This document shows positions 37,589 through 46,291 of a DNA stretch of 60,560 bases, piece after piece. Source of the stretch: Bacteroidales bacterium UBA1189 (GTDB lineage Bacteria > Bacteroidota > Bacteroidia > Bacteroidales > Bacteroidaceae); contig DBYJ01000031.1 in assembly GCA_002309805.1 (NCBI GenBank), forward strand, positions 1 to 60,560, read 5' to 3'. Under the pieces are notes generated by a model. It searched no databases. It was not told where the DNA came from and saw only the letters and a list, made by a program, of their open reading frames with translations. Within the stretch, counting starts at the first letter, position 1; each line of letters opens with the position of its first letter. The translations under genes and the position numbers were made by a program.

Positions 37589-39088
37589 TTATTGAACTTC
37601 TTTTTGTAGGCAAGCTTTCCAGCGTTCGTAGGCGGCGGCATAGGCACTGGCGTTGGTGGTGTCAGGCTCGATAACAGCTATGCGGCGGAGGGTAGCCAAC
37701 GCCTCGGCGGGAGTGGCGTAAAGGCCTGCGCCGATGCCTGCACCGATAGCAGCACCCACGGAGCCGTCGGTGTCGTAGAGTTGGATGGTGGCACCGGTGA
37801 TGCCAGCCAGTGTGTTGCGGAACATGGGGTTGAGGAACATATTGGCATGGCCAGCGTGGATTGTAGTGATGGGCATACCCATGGCTTCCATGACTTCCAT
37901 GCCATTCTTGAAGGAAAATACAATGCCCTCTTGTGCTGCACGCAGCAGATGGGCGCGGCTGTGGACATTAAAGTTGAGGCCATGGATACTGCAACCCACC
38001 TCGCGGTTCTGGAGCAAGCGTTCGGCACCATTACCGAAGGGCAGGATGCTGAGACCTTCGCTGCCAATGGGTACGCTGTCAGCCAGCACGTTCATGTCGG
38101 CATAGGAGATTCCCTCAGGAGCTACGTGGCGGCGCATCCAACTATTGAGGATACCCGTGCCGTTAATGCAAAGTAGCACACCCAGACGGACAGCCTCGGC
38201 GCGATGGTTGACGTGGGCGAAGGTATTCACACGGCTCAAGGGGTCATAGGCTACACGACCCATGACGCCATAGACGACACCGGAGGTTCCAGCGGTTGCT
38301 GCTATCTCACCAGGTTCAAGCACGCCCAACGACAGGGCATTGTTGGGCTGGTCTCCAGCACGATAGGTCACAGGAATACCGGCCTTCAGCCCAAGCTCGG
38401 CTGCTGCAGCGGGTGTCACTCGTCCCTGCTCGGCAAACGTGGGCAGGATGGAAGGAATGAGGCTGCGATCGAAACCGTAGTAGTTCATGAGGAATCCCGC
38501 CACATCGTTCTCGCGGAAATCCCAAAACATACCTTCTGAAAGACCAGGCACGGTGGTAACGGCCTCGCCTGTCAACTTAAGGGCGATGTAGTCGCCTGGG
38601 AGCATAATTTTGTCAATGCGGGCATAAGTGTCCGGCTCGTTCTCCTTCACCCAAGCCAGCTTGGCAGCCGTGAAGTTACCGGGGCTGTTCAACAGATGGC
38701 TGAGGCATTGCTCGGTACCTAATGCTTCCAAAGCTTGCTGTCCGTAGGGCACGGCACGGCTGTCGCACCAGATAATGGCGGGACGTAGCACGTCGCCTGC
38801 CTTATCGATACACACCAATCCGTGCATCTGGTAGGCAATACCGATGGCTGCCACATCGACAGGGCTGCCGCTTTTACCGACGATTTCTAGCACTTCTGCT
38901 GTGGCGGCTTTCAGATAACTCCACCAGTCGGCAGGATTCTGTTCGGCCCACCCGGTCTGCACGGCCTTAATGGGGGCTTCCGATTTTGGGTAGAACGCGC
39001 TGGCTGCTCGTTCGCCCGACTCCAAATCGACGAGGCTCGCCTTGACGGACGAACTGCCGATGTCATATCCTAAGAGATAACGTTTCAT
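37589..39088 (-). CDS. xylB: Xylulokinase (FGGY family)
   Basis: The product is 499 aa from ATG 39088 (MKRYLLGYDIGSSSVKASLV); the frame is open further upstream but only through spacer and across the promoter at 39111. YDIGSSSVKASLVD is the first phosphate-binding segment of the actin-like sugar kinase fold. IAYQMHGLVCID and TAGTSGVVYGVMG are typical of FGGY xylulokinases, and FSFKNGMEVMEAMG with IHAGHANMFLNPMF marks the second domain. It phosphorylates D-xylulose to xylulose 5-phosphate. The order xylB-xylA in one transcript gives a complete entry route to the pentose phosphate pathway. No xylose transporter is in the window. Confidence 0.95.
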   Translation of the reverse strand: MKRYLLGYDIGSSSVKASLVDLESGERAASAFYPKSEAPIKAVQTGWAEQNPADWWSYLKAATAEVLEIVGKSGSPVDVAAIGIAYQMHGLVCIDKAGDVLRPAIIWCDSRAVPYGQQALEALGTEQCLSHLLNSPGNFTAAKLAWVKENEPDTYARIDKIMLPGDYIALKLTGEAVTTVPGLSEGMFWDFRENDVAGFLMNYYGFDRSLIPSILPTFAEQGRVTPAAAAELGLKAGIPVTYRAGDQPNNALSLGVLEPGEIAATAGTSGVVYGVMGRVAYDPLSRVNTFAHVNHRAEAVRLGVLLCINGTGILNSWMRRHVAPEGISYADMNVLADSVPIGSEGLSILPFGNGAERLLQNREVGCSIHGLNFNVHSRAHLLRAAQEGIVFSFKNGMEVMEAMGMPITTIHAGHANMFLNPMFRNTLAGITGATIQLYDTDGSVGAAIGAGIGAGLYATPAEALATLRRIAVIEPDTTNASAYAAAYERWKACLQKEVQ

Positions 39089-39110
39089 GATACATTCATT
39101 GATTTTGCGG

Positions 39111-39118
39111 CAAAGGTA
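39111..39118 (-). promoter_or_regulatory. -7 box of xylBA
   Basis: The minus strand reads TACCTTTG, a TAnnTTTG match, 22 nt before the xylB start. This shows that xylBA can be transcribed apart from the GH2 gene that ends at 39168. Confidence 0.7.
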
Positions 39119-39167
39119 CAGTAAAAAAATGAAAAAACAATTAAAGTTAAGAATTAACTCTTCATAT

Positions 39168-41747
39168 TTATTTAAAATAAAGTGTTGTTTTTGCTGTGGG
39201 GAGGCCGTCGGCGGTAGCGGTGAGAGTCGCTCGGCCGGTATTGCCATCATTCTGAAGCACGACAAGGCACTTACCATTGAACGCGCGGCGATAGGGGGCT
39301 TTGAAACTCTCGAGAGAGGTTTGCAAGCCATTATCGACACCTGCTACGAAGGCAGAACCATTGACAGAGAAGTTGACAAGATTGTCGGCGTGGGGGCAGA
39401 GGTTACCGTCTTTGTCGACGATATCGACGGTGATAAAGGAGAGGTCGCGGCTATCAGCGGTAAGGTGATGTCGGTCTGGAGTGAGACGTATGGCAGCAGG
39501 GACTCCAGCTGTGCGTATTGTCTCGGACTTCACAATACGGCCATTCTTGCGAGTGACTACACGGATTTCACCTGGCTCATAGACGACACGCCACTGTGTG
39601 TGGAAGTCGCGGCCTTTGGTGCGGATGCCTTGTGAATGACCATTGATGAACAACTCGGCTTCATCGGCATGATTGAAGTAGGCCCAGATATCGACCGTCT
39701 GTCCATCTTCCCAGTTCCAATGGGGGAAGACATGAAGCACGGTCTCGTCCGTCCATTCGCTCTGATAAAGGTAATAGACATCTTTTGGGAATCCAGCCAG
39801 GTCAACAACACCGAAATAGCTGCTGCGAGCGGGCCAACCGTAAGGAGTGGGCTCGCCAATGTAGTCGAACCCGCTCCATATGAACTGCCCGGCAATGTAG
39901 GGAAGATCGACATAGTAACGAAGGTTCTTTTCGTGTGTGCTACTCCAGGGGGCGTGGCTGTTGTCGTAAGCGCTGCATTTGAAAGAGGGATCGTAGTAGG
40001 GACGATCCCAGCGTGATGGCTGGATGAAGATGCTGTCGCTGGGCATTCGGTAGTATCCGCGGGTCTGTAGGGCTGAAACGCTCTCACTGATGATGAACGG
40101 ACGGCCGGGAAACCACTCGGGTACGAGGGGAAAGTTCCGTTCGTGGTAGTTGAAGCCAATGATATCAACGCCTCCCTCAACGAAGAGATTGTTGCGTGGG
40201 TCAGCGGCATTACAGCCGGCAGTAATGGGACGTGAGGGATCGAGACGGCGGACAATGTCACACAGATGGCGGGTCAGCAGCTGGTTGAAAGTGAAACCCG
40301 TGTCGAGGGGCTCAGAGTAGTCGTGACCGGCATTGAGTATCATATTCGCCTCTTCCAGCGAGAGGTTGTCGGCACGGGCATCATCCCATTGCTCAAGTAC
40401 CTCGTTACCGATGCTCCACATAACAACAGAGGGGTGATTGCGGTCACGGCGAACAAGGTCGCTAAGATCGCGCTCATGCCATTCGGTGAAGAATCGGGCG
40501 TAGTCGCGTTGCGTCTTACGACGGTACCACATGTCGAAGGCTTCGTCCATGACAAGGAATCCCATCTCATCGCAGAGTTCCAATAATTCGACTGAAGGTG
40601 GGTTATGGCTACAACGGATAGCGTTGATACCCATGCCGCGCATTATCTCTAACTGACGCTGGATGGCACGGCGGTTGACAGCTGAGCCAAGGCAGCCAAG
40701 GTCGTGGTGGAGGCAAACACCATTGAGTTTCATAGGTTGACCGTTGAGGCGGAAGCCTTGTTCTGGATTAAACTCGAAATCGCGGATGCCAAAGCGAAAA
40801 GCGTAGTCGTCAATGACATTTCCATCGCGGTTTAACTCAATCTGTGCGGTGTAGAGATAGGGATTCTCAATGCTCCAACGCTCGGCACCTGGGATGCGGA
40901 AGCGCAGGCCGATAGTGGTGTTCGTGATGGGTGTCTCAGTGGTAAAGACAGCCTTCTTTTCCTTATTATATATAGTCACTCGGGCCTGTAGAGACGTGGC
41001 TTTTCGTGTTCCTGTCTCTTCGGCAATGGTGATGACAAGGCTGTCAGACTCTCCATACTTATAGGCTTCGGCCATGGGAGCGTGGGGCAGCACGTAGGTG
41101 TCCCATGGAACGATGTGGACGGGGTTAACGGCAGTAACATAGACGCTACGGAAGATGCCGCAACCGCTGTACCAACGGCTGTTGGGCTGGTCGCTGTTGT
41201 CGACACGGACAGCCAGTACGTTGTCACCTTCCTTATTGATATAAGGGGTCATGTCGTATTCAAATGAGATGTAACCGTAGGGGCGATTGCCGAGTTTATG
41301 ACCATTGAGCCAGACGGTGGAGTTCATATAGACGCCGTCGAAACGGATGAGCAGCTGCCCATCGGCTTTGTCGCTCAGCCCGAGGTCGGCGAGGGTGAAG
41401 TGCTTGCGATACCATCCGATTCCACCCGGCAATGCACCTCCACCTGTTCCGGAAGGATTTTTTTCGCTGAATTCGCCTTCGATAGCCCAATCGTGGGGGA
41501 CGTTCAAATGACGCCATTGTCCGTCAGCAGCTCCAATGGCAGCCAGCGCTTCACTATCGGCGATTCCCGTGGAAGGGTAGGGCATGGCTTCGTAGTTCGT
41601 CAGGGTGAACAACCAATCGTTGTCGATATTGACTACACGCCGTACGCTTTCTGCCTCTTCGATTTTGGATGTGCAGGCTGCCATCAATAGGAGGCAGCTG
41701 AAGAATGAAAGTTGAAGATGGAAAATGGTAGATAGAAGGTTTTTCAT
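39168..41747 (-). CDS. GH2 family beta-galactosidase-like lipoprotein with DUF4982-like domain
   Basis: The product is 859 aa. LLLMAAC gives a lipobox (Cys25), so it is probably surface- or periplasm-anchored. Residues about 40-210 form the GH2 sugar-binding domain (GIGWYRKHF, GVYMNSTVWLNGHKLG), followed by an Ig-like domain and the TIM barrel. The catalytic acid/base is Glu449 in MWSIGNE and the nucleophile Glu555 in FIISESVS. After the barrel, YLYQSEWTDETVLHVFPHWN is DUF4982-like, then comes an Ig-like domain (ITVDIVDKDGNLCPHADN). Substrate cannot be read off: beta-galactosidase is the default, but neighbouring xylBA suggests a xylose-bearing glycan. Its ATG overlaps the stop of the upstream gene by 4 bp, so the two are translationally coupled. 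Confidence 0.88.
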   Translation of the reverse strand: MKNLLSTIFHLQLSFFSCLLLMAACTSKIEEAESVRRVVNIDNDWLFTLTNYEAMPYPSTGIADSEALAAIGAADGQWRHLNVPHDWAIEGEFSEKNPSGTGGGALPGGIGWYRKHFTLADLGLSDKADGQLLIRFDGVYMNSTVWLNGHKLGNRPYGYISFEYDMTPYINKEGDNVLAVRVDNSDQPNSRWYSGCGIFRSVYVTAVNPVHIVPWDTYVLPHAPMAEAYKYGESDSLVITIAEETGTRKATSLQARVTIYNKEKKAVFTTETPITNTTIGLRFRIPGAERWSIENPYLYTAQIELNRDGNVIDDYAFRFGIRDFEFNPEQGFRLNGQPMKLNGVCLHHDLGCLGSAVNRRAIQRQLEIMRGMGINAIRCSHNPPSVELLELCDEMGFLVMDEAFDMWYRRKTQRDYARFFTEWHERDLSDLVRRDRNHPSVVMWSIGNEVLEQWDDARADNLSLEEANMILNAGHDYSEPLDTGFTFNQLLTRHLCDIVRRLDPSRPITAGCNAADPRNNLFVEGGVDIIGFNYHERNFPLVPEWFPGRPFIISESVSALQTRGYYRMPSDSIFIQPSRWDRPYYDPSFKCSAYDNSHAPWSSTHEKNLRYYVDLPYIAGQFIWSGFDYIGEPTPYGWPARSSYFGVVDLAGFPKDVYYLYQSEWTDETVLHVFPHWNWEDGQTVDIWAYFNHADEAELFINGHSQGIRTKGRDFHTQWRVVYEPGEIRVVTRKNGRIVKSETIRTAGVPAAIRLTPDRHHLTADSRDLSFITVDIVDKDGNLCPHADNLVNFSVNGSAFVAGVDNGLQTSLESFKAPYRRAFNGKCLVVLQNDGNTGRATLTATADGLPTAKTTLYFK

Positions 41748-42406
41748 ATTCTTGTTTTTCTAAGGTAAGCAACTAAAAATGGAAGCCAGTAAATGACGAA
41801 AACTATGCCTTTGTATGTGTTTGTTCCTATTCTGCAGGTTTCGGGTAAACGGCTATAATCCAATACAGCAACTAATTGCGAAGCAATGAAAAGTGTCACA
41901 AACGTTGGCGCACAACGTGTTACTTCGCTACTGACAGCTTTCAGTACTTGTGCGCTACTGGTTAGCGTGCCGCTTGTCAATCCAAAGCAAAGACAAGGAA
42001 TTCCCACCAACAAGGCAAGTATGGGCAGCCATCCAGCTTGTAAGGGGCTATGAGCCCAATGTCCTGTAACACTCAGGAGGTTGCCGCTGAATATGCCCCA
42101 AGCTACAAGGCCTGCCAAAACCGCGAAGACCAAAAAAGCAACAAGCCATGCCTTTTTTCTAGACGATTTGTTGTCTGGGCGACAAATTGATTTAATAGTT
42201 CCCAAAGTAAACAACACTAGCAGAATCTCTCCCACAGGAGATGCAGCAAAGGCAGGAAGCACGGAGCGCATCCACCAGCGGACGCCCTCGCCTGAGAGCA
42301 GATTGTTCACACTATCCACGCCGTACAGCCCCACTAACCACGAAGCAAGGACTGCTACCAATAATAGCAGTACATACAAGGTTGTAAAGGGAAACGTGCG
42401 CTTCAT
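41744..42406 (-). CDS. Short AbgT-like membrane protein
   Basis: The product is 220 aa with about six hydrophobic segments (near 11-30, 55-70, 86-108, 126-148, 166-188 and 200-215). Residues 30-70, with NNLLSGEGVRWWMRSVLPAF followed by SPVGEILLVLFTLGTIKS, resemble the start of AbgT-family p-aminobenzoyl-glutamate transporters, which are around 500 aa. Only this N-terminal signature is recognisable, so the protein is either a half-length member of its own family or a degenerate relative; there is no frameshift or stop to suggest a recent truncation. It follows the response regulator by 12 bp and overlaps the GH2 gene by 4 bp. Transport function is uncertain. Confidence 0.65.
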   Translation of the reverse strand: MKRTFPFTTLYVLLLLVAVLASWLVGLYGVDSVNNLLSGEGVRWWMRSVLPAFAASPVGEILLVLFTLGTIKSICRPDNKSSRKKAWLVAFLVFAVLAGLVAWGIFSGNLLSVTGHWAHSPLQAGWLPILALLVGIPCLCFGLTSGTLTSSAQVLKAVSSEVTRCAPTFVTLFIASQLVAVLDYSRLPETCRIGTNTYKGIVFVIYWLPFLVAYLRKTRI

Positions 42407-42418
42407 CTTTTATTGCCT

Positions 42419-43135
42419 TTAGTCATCTGGGGTGAGGTTGTCCACATCAATGATATGGAGCTCAATAGCACGGACAACGAGGCGTGTGGAATTGATGGAA
42501 CGTCCGTCGTTGTCGGGGAAGAGGCGTGAAACCAAATCCACTTGGCGTTTTTCCAGAGATTTGGTGCTGAAGGGCATCGTTCGTAGTCCGGCTATCATGT
42601 CCTTCGTGTAACCCAAGGCAAGATGGCGGAGGAAGCGTTCATCGTATTCATCGATGTCGTAAGTGATGATGGCTTTTCGCCGCAGGGTTTCTGCATTGAC
42701 GAACTGGCGGAAACGGGCGACAATCTTCTCCAAAATGGGCTGATTGAAGACCCATTGTTTGCCCTCCATAACGCGTTGTACCTCGCTACGGGTGAGCAAC
42801 TCGCCGGTTTTCAGTACAATGCCATTGGCTCCAGCGTCAAGAGCATCCACCCAAAGCTTTTCGTTCAGCACTTCGCCTGTGAAGATGAGTACTTTTACCG
42901 AAGGATATTTTTTGCGGATGTTCCGACAAATTTCTACTCCAATGGTTGTGGAGCCGCCCAACCCAAGGTCGAGCAAAACCATATCGGGAAGTTGCTTTTC
43001 CATCAGCGGCCAGAAGGCCTCCTCCGTCATAGCCGTACCGATGACTTCCGCTTCGGGAATTTCGTTGCGGAATATCTCCTCTGTCCCTTTCAGTTCCAGT
43101 CGGACGTCTTCAACAATGATTACTTTCCAAGACAT
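42419..43135 (-). CDS. Response regulator with LuxR-like output domain
   Basis: The product is 238 aa from ATG 43135 (MSWKVIIVEDVRLELKG); an in-frame ATG at 43159 would add eight poorly fitting residues. The receiver domain (1-120) has the acidic pair Glu9/Asp10, phospho-acceptor Asp56 in MVLLDLGL, Thr86 and Lys109 in IVLKTG. Residues about 165-230 (HLALGYTKDMIAGLRTMPFS, STRLVVRAIELHII) look like a LuxR/GerE helix-turn-helix with an unusual spacing. It lies 32 bp after the sensor kinase gene and ahead of the AbgT-like and GH2 genes, which are its likely targets or co-transcribed partners. Confidence 0.85.
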   Translation of the reverse strand: MSWKVIIVEDVRLELKGTEEIFRNEIPEAEVIGTAMTEEAFWPLMEKQLPDMVLLDLGLGGSTTIGVEICRNIRKKYPSVKVLIFTGEVLNEKLWVDALDAGANGIVLKTGELLTRSEVQRVMEGKQWVFNQPILEKIVARFRQFVNAETLRRKAIITYDIDEYDERFLRHLALGYTKDMIAGLRTMPFSTKSLEKRQVDLVSRLFPDNDGRSINSTRLVVRAIELHIIDVDNLTPDD

Positions 43136-43167
43136 AATTATTTTTTTTCTATTTGACAATTTCCTAT

Positions 43168-46100
43168 TTACGATTTACTTGTTCCTTTGCTGGCAGGTAG
43201 GGTGAAAAGAATGGTGAGTCCGCCATCAGGATTAGCTTGCTCGGCTTTGATGCGACAGCCGATGTGTCCAAAGTACTCATCGTGTTCACGTACTATCTGA
43301 CGGCAGATGATATATCCCGTGTCATTAGCCGAGGGATAGAAAAGTTCTTGCAACTCATTGGGAGCAAGAGTCAGACTGAGATTTGTGAAGCGGAACACAA
43401 CGAATCCGTCTTCGCAACAAGCATTAACGGAGAGCGCCTGAGGAAGCACTACAGCGTCGTCTTCCTTCCTATGAGAACGCATCTTTTCATAGTTTTCAAG
43501 CATCTTTCGTGATGAGCTGGATAGCGCCTCATCTATCAGACTTTCCATAAGGTAGCCTAACATCACCTCGTCGCCGCTGACGCAGCTGCCGTCGTGCGAT
43601 ACCTGAAGCGATAGCCCAGGAAGACCGGCGGAGGATGCTTTGTCCTGCAGGTATGTCGCAGCATTACTGAGCAATTCCTCACAGGAGATTTCCTGACGAC
43701 GGAAGGGGCTGTCCTCCAGTTGTCGAGCAGCGCAGGACGTCAAAGTACCGAAGATTTCGCGGTAGAAGTCTGTTAGCTCGGCCATGTCGAGGAGTTGCTT
43801 GCGGTCGGGTTCGCTGGTAGAACTCAAATGTTCAGCCATCTTTCGTATACGTCCCGGATAGTAGGAGGTCTCGTGCTTGATGGTTGATAGGCAGTTGTCG
43901 AGCACCATGTTCTGCACGTGTAGGCGGTTTTCTTCGTAGCGGACACGGCGCATTTCGCTGTCTTCGTCCATCATTTGTTCCAATTCCCTGTCGCGTCTTT
44001 CCAGTTCGCGGCGGTGTGCCTTTCTTGGACGGACGATGAATGTCCACCAGAAGATAATGAAAGCCAACAATACTACCAGTCCCACCACCAGCATGGTTAC
44101 GATGTCGCGCCGCGTCTGTTGCATCCGGGCGATATAGTCGGCAAGCGTAGTGTCCTCGCTAGTCAGCTTATAGAGCTCGGTGTATGAACGATTGTTGAAT
44201 CCATAGTTGTCCAATTGGTGGAGGGCGAGGTAGGCAATAGCAAGTTCGTTGCGCAAGTCGAGGATGGTGTAGTAGTCTGTTTCGAAGTCGCTCATCCACC
44301 ATTGTGTTTCTGTGAGTCCACCACGTCGGCCTGTGAGGGTGAGGGTGTCGAGATTGCTTTTTGAGCGCTGGCGCAGGTCGGCGTTGAGGTAGCTTAGAGC
44401 GGAGTCACCATAACAGATGGCATCCTCGTAGCGGCCTTCGAGATTGGCATAATAGACGCTATCGGCTAATGCCGCTGCACGGGTCAGCATTTGTTCGTCA
44501 GCATTGGCATTAATGTGGGTCATCGCTATGGCCATAACTATCGCCATAGCCCTCCGCACGGCCTTGGGCAGACGAAACCAGAAGCGGCTGCCTTGTCCTG
44601 GCGTGCTGTCGATGCCCAGTTGGCAGACGGAGAAGAAACTATCGGTCTTCTGATATTTTTCGATGATGCCTTTGCAGTTCATCAATCCGAAGCCGCTGCC
44701 GTGCTCGGCTCCTTCACCCCCGATGCGCGACACGTCTACAATCTTGTGGCCAAGGATTTCCTTGATGTCTTCTTCCGAAAGCCCTACGCCTGTGTCAGCG
44801 ACGCTCAGTTCCACGTAGTCTTCCTTTACGTCGGTACTAAGGCTGATGCGTCCTCCTTCAGGCGTGAACTTGCGGGCGTTGTCCGTCAACGTGTTCAACA
44901 TGAAGAGCGTGAGTGCCCTGTCGGCTTTCACCCAGGCATCAGTCTCAGCCACGTCAAGTTGTAGCCCTTGCCTTTCGAAGGCGCTTCGGCGGCGTGCAAG
45001 GATGTCGAAGAGCCCGCTGACGGCAAACGTCTCAATATGCAGCCCCACGATACCTTGACGAGTCTGAATCCATCCTGCCAGAATGTCGTTCAGTTCCTCA
45101 ATCCTCCCTGCGAGCTCGCTGACGTAAGAAAGGTCAACAGAATTTGTTGACTTGCTGTCTTTTTGGCTTGTTGACTTTAGCGCATGGCGCATGCGGTCGA
45201 TATAAGGGATAATGCTGGTGACAATAGCCAGCGATGCTTTGCGCCGGACGTAGGCTCGCTTGTTCTCTGCCAGTCCTCCGCGGTGTAGGGCCAGTTCATC
45301 GTAGAATTGTTCCATGCGCTCGTCGTGCCGTTCCCCCATACGTCTGGTAAACTGCCGGTGGCGCGTCCGTGCCAGAATAGCCAGTACAGCAAAGCCGATG
45401 ATAAACGCCACAAGGAATATCAGAAACGCCCCCGATAACTTTCGCACTTCTGCCGTGCGCCGCTCTGCTTCTGCCGTGCGGTATTCAAGCTCTTTATTCT
45501 CGCGGATAACCTCCAACATGTCTAAATAGATGTTGCGGTAGATATCCGACGAATCCTTCTTGCCCAATCCGGCGTAGGCCACGCTCACCTGCTCTGAGAT
45601 ACGGCACAGACATTCAGGCACGTTGTCCTCAGCAATACAATCATAGGCCAGCTGTAACGTATCGAGCGACGCCAGCCAAAGCCCCGCTTTGTTGAGTGCT
45701 GCCGCACGATGAATGCGGGACTCCGTAACCCAATAGGCCGAGTCGCCATAATGCGAAAGCTTCCACGCTTGTCGAGCCAGTTCCTCGTCGCCCACATGGG
45801 CAGCAAGGCTGCGCATGAAGTGGTAGTGCCTCCATTGGGCCGAGTCGCGAGCCGCTAGCTCCTTCTCGTCGATGGCATCCATATCCGCCTGCACTTGATC
45901 GTAGTGCCCCATCGTGTAGTGATAGGTGACGGAGATAAGGTAGAATTCATCCCTTGCCCATTGGAATTGTTCCCGTTCGGCGGGGGTGAGCGACGCTTCC
46001 TCCTCCTCAATGCGGTCTATGGCATGACGGGCGCGAAGCCATTGTTCATAGAAAGCACGGTTGTCCGCCGTACGCTGATAGACGCGCATGGCATCTATAG

Positions 46101-46185
46101 CACGGTTCAGCACGTCCGTCTGACTCGTCGGGTGACATCCCGTCAGCACAGCCGCCCACAGCAGCAAATAGAGCAGTTTCCTCAT
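43168..46185 (-). CDS. Tandem double sensor histidine kinase
   Basis: The product is 1005 aa with two sensor-kinase halves in one chain. Half 1: lipobox-like VLTGC (Cys17), TPR-like helices (25-235), a membrane segment (253-271), then a helical region and a complete ATPase domain with N-box Asn436 (LTDNARKF), DTGVGLS (464-470) and GSGFGL (496-501). Its helical region (RKASLAIVTSIIPYIDRMRH) has no normal H-box. Half 2: a hydrophobic segment (546-560), TPR-like sensor (565-690), membrane segment (696-717), an H-box-like STIKHETSYYPGRI with His771, and an ATPase domain in which N-box and glycine loops are eroded (LIDEAL, NDTGYIICRQI). I recall Bacteroidales families with DUF5112/DUF5113 of this build. 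The partner regulator follows directly. Confidence 0.83.
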   Translation of the reverse strand: MRKLLYLLLWAAVLTGCHPTSQTDVLNRAIDAMRVYQRTADNRAFYEQWLRARHAIDRIEEEEASLTPAEREQFQWARDEFYLISVTYHYTMGHYDQVQADMDAIDEKELAARDSAQWRHYHFMRSLAAHVGDEELARQAWKLSHYGDSAYWVTESRIHRAAALNKAGLWLASLDTLQLAYDCIAEDNVPECLCRISEQVSVAYAGLGKKDSSDIYRNIYLDMLEVIRENKELEYRTAEAERRTAEVRKLSGAFLIFLVAFIIGFAVLAILARTRHRQFTRRMGERHDERMEQFYDELALHRGGLAENKRAYVRRKASLAIVTSIIPYIDRMRHALKSTSQKDSKSTNSVDLSYVSELAGRIEELNDILAGWIQTRQGIVGLHIETFAVSGLFDILARRRSAFERQGLQLDVAETDAWVKADRALTLFMLNTLTDNARKFTPEGGRISLSTDVKEDYVELSVADTGVGLSEEDIKEILGHKIVDVSRIGGEGAEHGSGFGLMNCKGIIEKYQKTDSFFSVCQLGIDSTPGQGSRFWFRLPKAVRRAMAIVMAIAMTHINANADEQMLTRAAALADSVYYANLEGRYEDAICYGDSALSYLNADLRQRSKSNLDTLTLTGRRGGLTETQWWMSDFETDYYTILDLRNELAIAYLALHQLDNYGFNNRSYTELYKLTSEDTTLADYIARMQQTRRDIVTMLVVGLVVLLAFIIFWWTFIVRPRKAHRRELERRDRELEQMMDEDSEMRRVRYEENRLHVQNMVLDNCLSTIKHETSYYPGRIRKMAEHLSSTSEPDRKQLLDMAELTDFYREIFGTLTSCAARQLEDSPFRRQEISCEELLSNAATYLQDKASSAGLPGLSLQVSHDGSCVSGDEVMLGYLMESLIDEALSSSSRKMLENYEKMRSHRKEDDAVVLPQALSVNACCEDGFVVFRFTNLSLTLAPNELQELFYPSANDTGYIICRQIVREHDEYFGHIGCRIKAEQANPDGGLTILFTLPASKGTSKS

Positions 46186-46192
46186 TACGCCG

Positions 46193-46200
46193 CGAAGATA
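46193..46200 (-). promoter_or_regulatory. Possible -7 box of the sensor kinase unit
   Basis: The minus strand reads TATCTTCG, one base off TAnnTTTG, only 8 nt before the kinase start. The same variant is used in front of the gene at 47427. Leaderless or very short-leader transcription would follow if correct. Confidence 0.4.
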
Positions 46201-46291
46201 ATGAAAAAATATGGAATAAGAATGAGGAATGAAGAAATTAATTTAAAAAGGATAAGGAGGATTGCAGTTGCAAACAACCGGTTCCTGATTT

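Noticed and set aside
41744..42406. A frameshifted full-length AbgT pseudogene
   Set aside because: Neither flanking sequence nor other frames contain the rest of AbgT; both neighbours begin or end within a few bases.
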